Assembly: GCA_016858145.1 (NCBI GenBank)
Contig: JAEHOE010000014.1
Coordinates: 682,001-746,000 of the forward strand
Reading direction: 5' to 3'
DNA: 64,000 nucleotides
From: Edaphochlamys debaryana
Lineage: Eukaryota > Chlorophyta > Chlorophyceae > Chlamydomonadales
Of the stretch, positions 1 through 8,709 are shown in pieces. A model generated the notes under the pieces. That model ran no database searches and had not been told where the DNA came from. It was given only the letters and a program-made list of their open reading frames with translations. The translations under genes and the position numbers were made by a program. Positions within the stretch are counted from its first letter, which is position 1; each line of letters begins with the position of its first letter.

Positions 1-516
1 GGCTTGCCTCCTGCAAACCATCGCGCTGCCCCGTAACTGGACCACCGGGTCCCGCTTCCCCCCCCCCCCAGGTGTGTACACCCCAGTGCCGCTGCGGTGG
101 CTTGAAGCCTTGTACCCGCTGGTAAATGTCTCCCACGGCTGTTGACCGTCCCGCCGCACGCCTGCAACCGAGTGTGCTCCGCCCCCTACCCTGCGTGCCC
201 CAGCCCATCCGCCTGCGGGTCACACCAGCCGCCGCCCTCCAGCCTGCACCGCACAAGCGCGCTCCACTACGTCCACCAGCTTCTTCCAGGTCCTCGCACG
301 CAGCACACCTCACCAGCAGCCCCCTAACCCCAGCCTGACGGGTCTCCCACTGATGGCAGTCACGGCAAACCCATCACAAAGCCCTCCGTGTCCTCAAGAA
401 CCTCGGCCCCACCAGCCGTGCTCCCGCAGCATTTCGGCTCCTTGCCGCGTGTCCTGGCCATGCCCTCTGGAACCCCGGCACACCCCGCCATGCTCTCGGG
501 TCTGGCCCCCCCCCCG
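1..516. other. no gene recognised; probable 3' flank of the 517-2235 gene
   Basis: C-rich sequence with a poly-C run near position 60. Open frames here on both strands have no start or splice context that I can join to a neighbour. It most likely holds the 3' untranslated region of the minus-strand gene that ends at 517, but no clear TGTAA signal was found on that strand. Confidence 0.4.
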
Positions 517-2235
517 CTACTTGCCCCCCGGGTGCGCCTGGCTGTGGGTGTACCGGGCGTAGGCGGCCGCACCGATACCCGCCAGCGCCAGGGCCCCGCC
601 TATTGCCACCGGCCTGCGGGGGGGAGAGGGGAGAGGGGAGGGAAGGGGCCGGATGGGCGGGGGTTATACGTGTGCAGCTGGGGTGGTGATGGTGGCGGGA
701 CAACGAGCGGAGGGACAACAGCCCCCTGCTCCCTGCTTGAAGCCCTTGGTGAACCGGCGTCGTTACCCCCTCGCCCACCAGTCCATTCCCATCCCGGCAC
801 CACCCACCAGAATGAGCTCATGGCGTGTGTGGATACGTCGAACAGGCCCTTGATGCAGATGACGTCACCCTGCCGTACGTTCATGCCCATGCCGGGGTTG
901 AGCTGGTAGAACTGGGGGGGGGGGGGGTTGATGGAGGGGGTTGATGGGTGGGGTTGATGGGTGGGGTTGATGGGGGTTGATGGGGGGTGTATGGGCGGGC
1001 CCGGAGTCGGGTTGGTGAGTTGGTGGCAGTTGGTGGGACGGGTGCTGGGGTGCAGTTGGTGACGGCGTGGGGTGCCAGCCCCAATAGCCGTCCCCCGCCG
1101 CCTAGCCTCACCCCCGCCCTCTGCCCCTCTCTCCTCCTGCCCCTACCACCTCTCGCGCCCCCCACCCCACCCCACCTGGTGTTGTGTGAGTGAGAACATC
1201 TTGAACAGGGACTCGGGGGACTCGTAGCCCTGCACCTCGTATACCTCCTGGCAGTCAATGCCCTGGGCCCTGCGGGGGGAGGGAGGGGCGGGGGGCTGGG
1301 GGTCGTCGGGATTTGCAGCAGAGCGCAATGCAGCGCAGTGCACGAGTGCACGGATTGTCGGGGTGAGGGCAGGATGGATGTGAGGAGCAGCGGCGCTTAA
1401 AGTTCTACCACAACCCATTAACCGTGCCGCACAATCCCGCAACCTGTCGTGGACCACAGCGGCTCCTTGCATGCCCCCTTCCCCCCTGCCCCAACTACGT
1501 CAGCTATGGCCGAGCAGAACTAGCTCCTGGACCCAAGCCCCCCCTGGACCCCTCACGTCCCCTTCCCCAACCCCCGCCTAGCCCGAGTGACCCCCCCTGC
1601 ACCACACCCACCCACGTATCCCTTGCTCCCACACGCAACCTCGCTTGCTCTTGTCCCCCTCTGGACTCCTCTGCTCTCCATTTCGACCGAAGCTTCCCCC
1701 CTCCTTGGACCCCTCACCCCCCCAGACCCTCTGGACCCCTCACCCCCCAAACCCTCCTGCCCTCACACCCACCAAAACCTCTTCTTTGTTGCCATGCTCA
1801 TGGACCCTGGCGGAGGGGGGGGGCCAAGGAGGGAAGTTGCAGTTAGGATATGGATGGCGTGGAAGGAACACACGGTGAAACCGGGACAGGTTCCGGGGCT
1901 CTGCCTGCTGCGGTGTGCCCCTGGCTCTTTCATGGGAAGATGGGAACGCGGCTCACGGCTCACCTCCGGCCACTGATAGGAGGTGGTGCTGGTGGTTCTG
2001 TGCATGCAAGGAAAAGGGTTTTGTGAGGGTATTCAGTAGTAGCAAGCTGGGCAAGACGGGGCGGAGGCACCGCTGCGTTTCGGGCCAACGGGCCGACGCT
2101 GCTACCCCCCCCACTTCTAGCGGCACGCTGGACAACCCGCCCTCCATACTCCAAACCCACCTGGAAGTAGACCACCGAGGCAATCACCAGCACTATCAGC
2201 GTCGCGAATAGCGCTGCTGTTCGTTTCTTCATCAT
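517..2235 (-). CDS. small two-helix membrane protein, unknown family
   Basis: Six exons on the minus strand: 2235-2161, 1997-1964, 1806-1773, 1269-1176, 911-808 and 613-517. All introns are GT..AG, phases chain correctly, and the total is 438 nt (145 residues plus TAG). The N-terminus is MMKKRTAALFATLIVLVIAS, a positively charged start followed by one hydrophobic helix. The middle is soluble (GIDCQEVYEVQGYESPES, then QGDVICIKGLFDVSTHAMSS). The C-terminus has a second Ala/Gly helix (VAIGGALALAGIGAAAYARY) and a short polar tail. I do not recognise the family. Two 34-nt exons (2 and 3) are supported only by splice signals and phase, so that part is the least certain. A retrotransposon sits about 90 bp upstream of the start codon. 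Confidence 0.6.
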
Positions 2236-2325
2236 GGTTCCTCGCCACCGCTAAGGCGCGCGAGGGAGGGCGGGGCGAGGGGTAGCAGGGGGGGGCCGGG
2301 GCCCTCTGTTCACGACGACGATGGT

Positions 2326-2489
2326 TGCAGGCTTAGCGCAGCGGTAGCCGGGTTAGTGAGGGGGTGACTTCGGCCGCCAGGGTTTGGTCCCCGCGTGTGC
2401 CACGACATGGGGACCCGTACGCCCCGGGCGGACCTTACTGCGCGTGCGAGATACTATTGCTTATCTTGTTTTGTTGTTCAGCACGCGCT
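2326..2489 (+). repeat. split direct repeat A1 of the DIRS-like element
   Basis: Identical to A2 at 6959-7122. The first 75 bp read like a degenerate tRNA: an A-box-like CTTAGCGCAGCGGTAGC (2332-2348) and a B-box-like GGTTTGGTCCC about 35 bp further on. The identity stops inside a perfect hairpin (2473-2496). Confidence 0.9.
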
Positions 2490-2521
2490 GAACAACGGGC
2501 AAGTCCCGCGCCTTCGGGCGC
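2473..2521 (+). promoter_or_regulatory. two hairpins between repeat A1 and ORF1
   Basis: Hairpin 1 has arms GTTGTTCAGC (2473-2482) and GCTGAACAAC (2487-2496) with loop ACGC. Hairpin 2 has arms GCGCC and GGCGC around a TTCG tetraloop (2508-2521). Only the left arm and loop of hairpin 1 plus three bases of its right arm occur in A2. Role unknown; a transcript-end, packaging or recombination signal is possible. Confidence 0.5.
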
Positions 2522-2603
2522 GCTTCTTTGCTTACTTCCGCTGTGCAGCAGCACATCAGCAAGGCCCAGCGGGCTAGTAGTTGGAGTACCTTAGCACCTA
2601 GCT

Positions 2604-3773
2604 ATGCTCAGCTACGTACGGGCGCAGCGCGCCCTGGCGCCGGTCGCCGTCCTGATGCTGATCGCGTTGGTTGGCGCCGGCGCCATGAACTCCAACAACG
2701 GGGTTCCTCCGCAGGCAGGTCAGCATGCGTATGTCTCTTTTGAGCAATACCAGGCTGGCGTGCGGGCGGAGACTCTCCGGGCGCAAGCCGAGTGGGCTGC
2801 GCGCTTGGACGAGTTCCAGCAGCGCTTCCACGCAATGGAGGCGGAAAACGCTCGTCTCCGGCAGGAGGCGGCGGCCGCGCAGGCGCAGGCGGCCCAGGCG
2901 AATCAGCGTCGCGCACGCGAGGCGCCGGCGCCGGAGCCCGCCGGCGCTGGCCAGGATGAGCGGCTTCGCCGCATGGAGGAGATGATGAGCGAGTTGATGC
3001 GGAACATGGCAGGTGGGGGTGCGGGGTCAGTGCTAGCGGAATTGGAGGCTAAGTGGGGTACGCCGCAGGCCCAAACTAGTGAGGGAGGGCCTTTGTCGCT
3101 GTCCCGGGATACGCTCCGCAGCCTACCAGGGGAGATGAAAGATGGTGATGTTGTGCTTACTCGGTTCAGGGACATAGCGGAATGGCGGGAGCTGAATAGT
3201 GCACAGCATGGGCCCGACCGGGCCGGTTCACTTGCCTATGAGTTTGCTATCCTTCTTACGGTCCATGGCATAGTGGAGCTATTGGTCGCAGGTTTGGCGG
3301 ATGTGAAAGGCGTGGTGGCGCGTGTGATCGATGGTGCCGGGGCTCAGGCCGTTAGCGCGGCTCTGGAGACTCTACTGTATGACGCCGACTGGGCGGCCAA
3401 AGTGTGCAAGGGGCGCATGAATTCGATTCTGCAGTTCCCTAAGTATGGCAGGACGGGGGTCTCCAGCATGTGGGATCGTTACTTTGCGGCGGCGCAGTCA
3501 CCGTTACGGGATGAGGTCACGGCCAAGTTTGAGACGGAGCTGGCGGAGGCCACGATGAAGGCTACGGTTAAGGTGATGGCCGCCAAGACCGTGGAGAAGG
3601 CGAAGCCCCCGCCGCCGCCCAAGCCGACTCAGACAGGCGGCTATGGGCGGGGCGGCGGCGGACGTGGTTACGTTGGCGGCCGATTTCCCCCGCAGCAGCA
3701 GCAGCAGCTGGGGCGTGGCCGCGGCCAGCCGCCTTCCCCTGCACCCGCCGCGGTGGCGGGTGGGGGTGCCTAG
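2604..3773 (+). CDS. DIRS element ORF1 (gag-like) protein
   Basis: Open frame of 389 codons, the first of the element. The first ATG gives a hydrophobic leader; the later ATG at MNSNNGVPPQ may be the real start. A predicted coiled coil follows (about residues 50-100, Glu/Ala/Arg-rich). A globular part of roughly 190 residues comes next, and the tail is Gly/Arg/Gln-rich with RGG-like motifs (GGYGRGGGGRGY), typical of RNA binding. No CCHC zinc knuckle is present, as in many DIRS ORF1 proteins. ORF2 opens 12 nt after its stop. Function as the particle or RNA-binding protein is inferred from position. Confidence 0.7.
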   Translation: MLSYVRAQRALAPVAVLMLIALVGAGAMNSNNGVPPQAGQHAYVSFEQYQAGVRAETLRAQAEWAARLDEFQQRFHAMEAENARLRQEAAAAQAQAAQANQRRAREAPAPEPAGAGQDERLRRMEEMMSELMRNMAGGGAGSVLAELEAKWGTPQAQTSEGGPLSLSRDTLRSLPGEMKDGDVVLTRFRDIAEWRELNSAQHGPDRAGSLAYEFAILLTVHGIVELLVAGLADVKGVVARVIDGAGAQAVSAALETLLYDADWAAKVCKGRMNSILQFPKYGRTGVSSMWDRYFAAAQSPLRDEVTAKFETELAEATMKATVKVMAAKTVEKAKPPPPPKPTQTGGYGRGGGGRGYVGGRFPPQQQQQLGRGRGQPPSPAPAAVAGGGA

Positions 3774-3785
3774 AAAGGTGCGTGT

Positions 3786-5793
3786 GTGTGTTGCGTGCTA
3801 TGTCTGGCGTGCCGTTGCATGAGCGGGTGTCGGGCAGGGTTGCGGCGTGGAAGGCGATTGGGGGCGGACGCTCGGATTTTGCGCATCTTGCGTGAGGGGG
3901 TGCCGGTCAAGTGGGCGGGCGGCAAGGAGCCGCCACCGTTTGTGCTTCCCAGTTTGCCTGTCTCGTCGGAGCAGGAGCGTTGGTGGTTTGAGAAGGAGGA
4001 GCAGCGCCTCATTGCTCTTGGGGCTATCTCGCGGGTTGATCCCGAGGGCCCCCAGCCCAAGCACGTCGTTAATGCGTTTTGTGTGCCTAAGCCGGGTAGT
4101 GGGTCGTGGCGTCTTGTTGTCAACCTGAAGCGCATGAACATTGCGCAGAAGGGGTACACGTGTCGGTATGAGTCGCTGCGCACTCTGCGGCGCATGCCGG
4201 TCACGGGGTCCTGGATGGTGAAGGTGGATCTTGCGGATGCGTATTACCACATCCCGATCCGTGCGTCCGACCGGCGGTACTTCTGCTTTCGGTTCTGCGG
4301 GCGCATGTACGTGATGAATTCGCTGGCTATGGGCTGGCTGAACTCGCCGTACTACTTCACCAAAGTCATGCGTTGCGTGGTGCGTTTTTTGGCGTGACCC
4401 GGTGTCGGCGGTGGGCTCGGGGCGCACACGCTTGCGCCCCCCGATGCCCCCGCATCAGTTCTTCGCCCCCTCCCACCAGCGCTCGGTGGGCAGGTACGGC
4501 ACGCGGGTGCTGCCGTACCTAGATGATTTCCTGCTGCTGTTCGCTTCGCAGGAGCAGGCTCGTGCAGGGGGTGCGTGGGTGCGGGATGTGATTCAGTTCC
4601 TGGGTTTGTCTTGTCATCCAACCAAGTGTGAGTGGGAGCCTTCGCAGCGCGTGTATCACCTCGGCTTAATGGTGAACGCTGCGGACGGGCTTTTTGAGGT
4701 GCCGGCCGACAAGATGGCCAAGCTGCGGCGCCTGGCGGTGGGCCTGCGGGTGACCGCCAAGAAAAACCGGCGTCTTGTGTCTAAGCGTGATTTGGCAAAG
4801 CTGTGTGGGTTTGCCCAGAGTGTCAAGCTGGCGCTGGTGCCGGCGCCCTTGTTTCTCCGGAATTTGTACGACGACCTGTCCCAGCCCGTTGGTTGGTCGG
4901 GCAAGGTGCGGCTGTCCCGGGGCTCTCTACGGGACTTGGACTGGTGGGCAGACTTGCCCCCCACGTCCTGCTCTGCTGCCATCCACCAGGGCGTCGCCTC
5001 TGTTGAACTCTCGGTGGATGCGTCGTCGCACTCTTGGGGTGCGGTGTGTCATGGGCGTGTTGCGCGTGGCGTGTGGGGTTTGGAGGAGCGGTCGCAGCAC
5101 ATCAACTGGAAGGAGCTGCGGGCCGTACGGTATGCGCTCATGTCGTTCTTGCCGTTGGTGTCTAAGCGTGTGGTTTTGGTGCACGAGGATAACACCACCA
5201 CGCAGGCGGTGCTGGGGCGGCTGTCCTCACGCTCCCCCGCCCTCCATGCGGAAATGCGGTTGTTGTGGGAGTTTCTTCAGGCCCACAGCATCGAGCTGCA
5301 GGTGGTGCGGGTGGCGAGCGCGGATAACGAGGCCGACGCCCCCTCGCGCATGGTGGAGCGCTACGATTACCGGTTGCACCGGCAGTGGTTTAACTTGTTG
5401 GAGCGGCGTTTTGGGCCGCACGGGGTGGATCTGTTTGCGTCACATCTAAATACGCATTTGGCGCGGTTCTTTTCGCGGTATCATTGCCCAGGGTCCGCCG
5501 GGGTGGATGCGTTGCAGCAGCTGTGGGCCGGCCTTAACGCTTACGGCTGCCCCCCGGTGGAACCCGACTTTCTCTTGGCGGTGGTGCAGAAAATTCGGGA
5601 GGAGCGCGCCAACGTCACCCTCGTCGTGCCGTATTGGCCCGCGCAGGCGTGGTGGCAACAACTCATGGAGCTGGCCGTGGACCTGGTCTTCCTGCCGGCG
5701 GGGACCGCTCTCTTCGAGCGCCCGCAGGAGGGGGTGGCCGGCAGCCTGCCGCCGCCCCAGTGGCCCACGGTAGCGGTGCGGATCGAGTGGTGA
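3786..5793 (+). CDS. DIRS reverse transcriptase / RNase H, interrupted by a frame change or intron
   Basis: The 5' frame (3786-4397) carries the fingers and palm: KPGSGSWRLVVNLKRMN, then MVKVDLADAYYHIPI with the catalytic Asp, RRYFCFRF and MGWLNSPYYFTKVM. It stops with TGA at 4395. The frame that continues (to TGA at 5791) carries the second catalytic motif YLDDFLLLF at about 4516. RNase H follows with Asp/Glu/Asp/Asp in SVDASSHSWG, HINWKEL, HEDNTTTQAV and ADNEADAPSR. The last part, FGPHGVDLFASHLNTHLARF through VVPYWPAQAWW, is the conserved DIRS domain after RNase H. A 100-nt segment, 4380-4479, has GTGCGT/CCACCAG ends. Removing it joins the two frames in phase exactly between motifs. A simple frameshift mutation is the alternative. 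Confidence 0.85.
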
Positions 5794-6905
5794 ACTGGGC
5801 GCGGAGTCAGCAGGGGGCGGGCGGCACGCGTACGGCGAAGTACGCTGTGGACTGGGCCGCCTCTGGGGCCCCTGTGGTCGTGACGGACTTAATTGTAGAG
5901 CGGCTGGCCGCCAGCGGGGCTAGTGCATGGGGATTCCGGGCTAGGTTTCGGGACATAGCGCAGGCAGTTGTGGCCCGAGTGGGCGCAAAGACCTGGAAGT
6001 CTTATGGTTCGCAATTTGCGGCTTTTGTGCGTTTCTGTGTCGATGAGGATCGCGAGTTCTTGCCCGCGGATCACATGACGGGCTTATTATATGGGCAGTA
6101 TCTGGCAGCGCGGGGTACGGTCAAGGCAAGTACGGCTCAGCCGTATTTTAGTGCAGTAAATACGGTGCATGAGCTTTTGGGGCACCCCAAGCCGTGCGCT
6201 GGGGACAACACGCTTCTTGTGGCCTTTCGCAAGGGTTGGGAGCGGTTGCAGGTCTCTCTGACGCCAGCTTCCCGCCTGGTTCTCGCATTCCCGGCCTCTG
6301 TAGTGTGGCAGCTTTCTGAGCGGTTGCCGCGTGTGCTTTCTACGTCGGATCTTTTCGTGCCACTCCTTTTCGTGGTGCTCAGCTTTGCGTGTTTTCTTCG
6401 GCCCGACTCCCTCTTGTCTGTGCAGCGGGCGCGTGTGCTTAGTACCCCTGAGGGGGCCGTGTTTCAGTACGAGCCGTTGCGTTGGAAGGGAAAAATTGTT
6501 AAGCCGGATCGCGCTCCCACAGTGCAGCTGCCGCTTGCCCGGGTGCCCGCCTTGGAGGCGGCCCTGCGGCAGCGGTTGGCGCGGGGGCCGCTGTGGCCGG
6601 CCAAGGTGTCGACGACGGGAGCCGAGGCCTGGTTTCGTGCGGTGCTCTCACGCTGCGGGTTCGAGCACCTGGTGCCTGTGCACACACTGTATAGCTTGCG
6701 GCGCGGTGGGGCTTCCGCCGCGCGCGCGGCCGGCGTGCCTATGGAGGTGATTGAGTCCTTTGGAGGTTGGAGTGCGGGGTCGGCGGCGCTGCGGGAGCAC
6801 TATCTGGATATGGGTGTTCCGGCTTGTTCCGCCGCGCGGGCTTTCTTCGGTCAGCTGGCGGCGGGCCGGGTGGCCCCCTTTGTGGGCCAGTACATCAATG
6901 CGTGA
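5634..6905 (+). CDS. DIRS tyrosine recombinase
   Basis: This frame overlaps the end of the RT/RNase H frame and stops at TGA 6903. The conserved protein probably begins near VVNWARSQQ (5787). There is no ATG before DHMTGLLYG, so it is made by frameshifting, reinitiation or a non-AUG start. The N-terminal core-binding half includes KTWKSYGSQFAAFVRFC. The catalytic half has box I Arg in CFLRPDSLL, the second Arg in YSLRRGGASAA, the GGW tryptophan-type motif, and the nucleophile Tyr in LREHYLD. In most family members the residue three before the second Arg is His; here it is Tyr. The enzyme is expected to insert the circular cDNA. Confidence 0.85.
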   Translation: MARAGVVATTHGAGRGPGLPAGGDRSLRAPAGGGGRQPAAAPVAHGSGADRVVNWARSQQGAGGTRTAKYAVDWAASGAPVVVTDLIVERLAASGASAWGFRARFRDIAQAVVARVGAKTWKSYGSQFAAFVRFCVDEDREFLPADHMTGLLYGQYLAARGTVKASTAQPYFSAVNTVHELLGHPKPCAGDNTLLVAFRKGWERLQVSLTPASRLVLAFPASVVWQLSERLPRVLSTSDLFVPLLFVVLSFACFLRPDSLLSVQRARVLSTPEGAVFQYEPLRWKGKIVKPDRAPTVQLPLARVPALEAALRQRLARGPLWPAKVSTTGAEAWFRAVLSRCGFEHLVPVHTLYSLRRGGASAARAAGVPMEVIESFGGWSAGSAALREHYLDMGVPACSAARAFFGQLAAGRVAPFVGQYINA

Positions 6906-6929
6906 CTTCGTCTCGGGTGGCTTCCTCTT

Positions 6930-6958
6930 TGGCAGTGCGGCCCCAGCCCCCGGTCTAA
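6930..6958 (+). repeat. split direct repeat B1
   Basis: 29 bp, identical to B2 at 7274-7302, ending CCCCCGGTCTAA and directly joined to A2. The B1-A2 joint should match the junction of the circular intermediate. Confidence 0.85.
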
Positions 6959-7122
6959 TGCAGGCTTAGCGCAGCGGTAGCCGGGTTAGTGAGGGGGTGA
7001 CTTCGGCCGCCAGGGTTTGGTCCCCGCGTGTGCCACGACATGGGGACCCGTACGCCCCGGGCGGACCTTACTGCGCGTGCGAGATACTATTGCTTATCTT
7101 GTTTTGTTGTTCAGCACGCGCT
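6959..7122 (+). repeat. split direct repeat A2
   Basis: 164 bp identical to A1. It begins 54 nt after the recombinase stop codon and is followed by 151 bp of element-specific sequence before B2. Confidence 0.9.
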
Positions 7123-7273
7123 CCCGCCCGCCCGCCCTGTTGGGGAGTGGTTACGGATGTGCTAGCCGCTGCTCTTTTTCGGCGCGTGGGCTGGGTCTGG
7201 TGTCTCCTCTTCCGTTGGGGACCGCGGGGCCCAGAGGCAGTGGGCCCCTCAGCGCAGCAGGATGTAACAAGAA

Positions 7274-7302
7274 TGGCAGTGCGGCCCCAGCCCCCGGTCT
7301 AA
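7274..7302 (+). repeat. split direct repeat B2, right end of element
   Basis: Second copy of the 29-bp B repeat. The sequence after it (CGCCGCTCGCAAG) differs from the start of A2, which places the right boundary of the element at 7302. Confidence 0.85.
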
Positions 7303-8709
7303 CGCCGCTCGCAAGTGCCACGTCTGTCCTATTCGCGACAGCAGCATAGAGATGAACTGGTATTCGCTGCAGCCCAGCTCACCAGGTCGGTGTTCCGGGA
7401 AGCTCAGCCAGAATGGAACCGAGAGTTCAAGCAGATCGCAGTCAGTCCTGATCACAGATAGGTGAAGACGTGCAGAGTTGAAGTGGTCGTGCCAAACAAA
7501 AGTTGGGTACAGATGTTGCGGGGAGTGCGAGACGACAACCGCCAGGTCTCGGCGATAGCGTGAGTACTCTGCCGTTTACCTATAGTGCAGGTACATGAGT
7601 GTGTGTGTACGCATGCAAGGACGCGTTTCCGTGCCGCTCTCCGTGCACAAGTTTCCCGGCCCTCGCGCCTCCCCGAGCCTTCCCCCGGTGCATGCATGGG
7701 CAGCCGCAGCGTGCCCCTCCCACCAGCCCTGCCACCCAAGGGAGCACGCAGCAGTTCGAGTGGCGGTAGCAACAGGCTGTTCGGTTCGTCTCAGCCAGTA
7801 GCCCGCCTAGAGTCCGTGGCTGCACTCCTGCGACTCCTGCCCTTTTGCTTTCTCCAGTCTGCCACGCTGCAAGCGTATATGACTCCGTACCACTACAAGC
7901 TCCCTCGGAACATCCTCCGCTGCCCGCATGTAGTGCTCGAGCTTGATGGGTTCGAGAGCACATGTCCCCTGCCGAGTATCCCATCAGCTGCACGCTGCGC
8001 CCCGAGGAGCTTGCAAGACTTACCACCGCCAACTGCTGTCAGCCATTCGCTTGTCCACTGTCCAGTATGTGCAGCACGGGTGTGACAGGCGGTCAGGGGC
8101 GTCGGTTGCATCGAGCAGCACGGGCCTTTTGGTCCCCCAGGGTCCCCCTCGCAAAAGCAGGGTTGCAGGTTGCACCTCGCCACGTCACCAGTGTTGTTAG
8201 GCTGGGGACCTGTATTTGCACTTTGCTGGCCTTGCTTTTCGCGCAACCCCGCTTCCCATTCCCCCAGGGTGCCCCCGTCGGTCCCCCCCCTCATTGCGTA
8301 ACCTCGTCTCCCGTGTCTCCCCTCCCCCCCGTTGGGATAGCACTTCTCGAGCCGCAGTCCGGAGTTGGAGAGCCATTGACTGCTCTGTCATGTCTCCCTT
8401 CCCAGCTATGCTCCACAACAATCTGACCTGCCACTGCCTAGCGTATGTATGTGTACAGCACACGATGCTGCCGTACAAGTTTCGGGAGACATGGGCGGGA
8501 AGCGTTTCGGCTTCAGGCTATTGCCTGTTGATGGCAATTTAGCGGGGGCTGTTAGGGGACCGCTTTGGACGGCATGGCGCGGGCTCTTATAGGAGCAAAG
8601 TGGGCAGGGGCCAAGGATGTGCAGCTCAGCACCGTCCTTGAGCTTGACCTAAAGGACTCCACCACCTATCGTTTCGGACGCCTGGTTATCACTTCCGTGA
8701 GGCTACACG
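7303..8709 (+). other. element-to-TGS1 gap with two weak coding-like stretches
   Basis: No complete gene is recognised. Two segments look protein-like on the plus strand: about 7855-7960 (frame reading MTPYHYKLPRNILRCPH, then VVLELDGFES) and 8573-8695 (ATG, reading AKDVQLSTVLELDLKDS, then RFGRLVITS, ending at TCC|GTGAGG). The second can be spliced in phase to TGS1 through a 20-nt micro-exon at 8759-8778. They may be extra 5' exons of TGS1 or a small upstream gene. Confidence 0.3.

Larger units (their letters stand above)
2326..7302 (+). mobile_element. DIRS-order retrotransposon, Kangaroo/PAT-like, with split direct repeats
   Basis: A 4,977-bp element with three coding regions in the order ORF1, reverse transcriptase/RNase H, tyrosine recombinase. 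Its ends are split direct repeats: A1 (2326-2489) is identical over 164 bp to A2 (6959-7122), and B1 (6930-6958) is identical over 29 bp to B2 (7274-7302). The arrangement A1-genes-B1A2-B2 is the one known for PAT-like DIRS elements and Volvox Kangaroo. There, B1A2 recreates the junction of a circular intermediate that a tyrosine recombinase inserts without integrase-type target duplication. I see no target-site duplication at the ends. The perfect repeats suggest a recent insertion. It lies between the start of the 517-2235 gene and TGS1. Confidence 0.88.
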
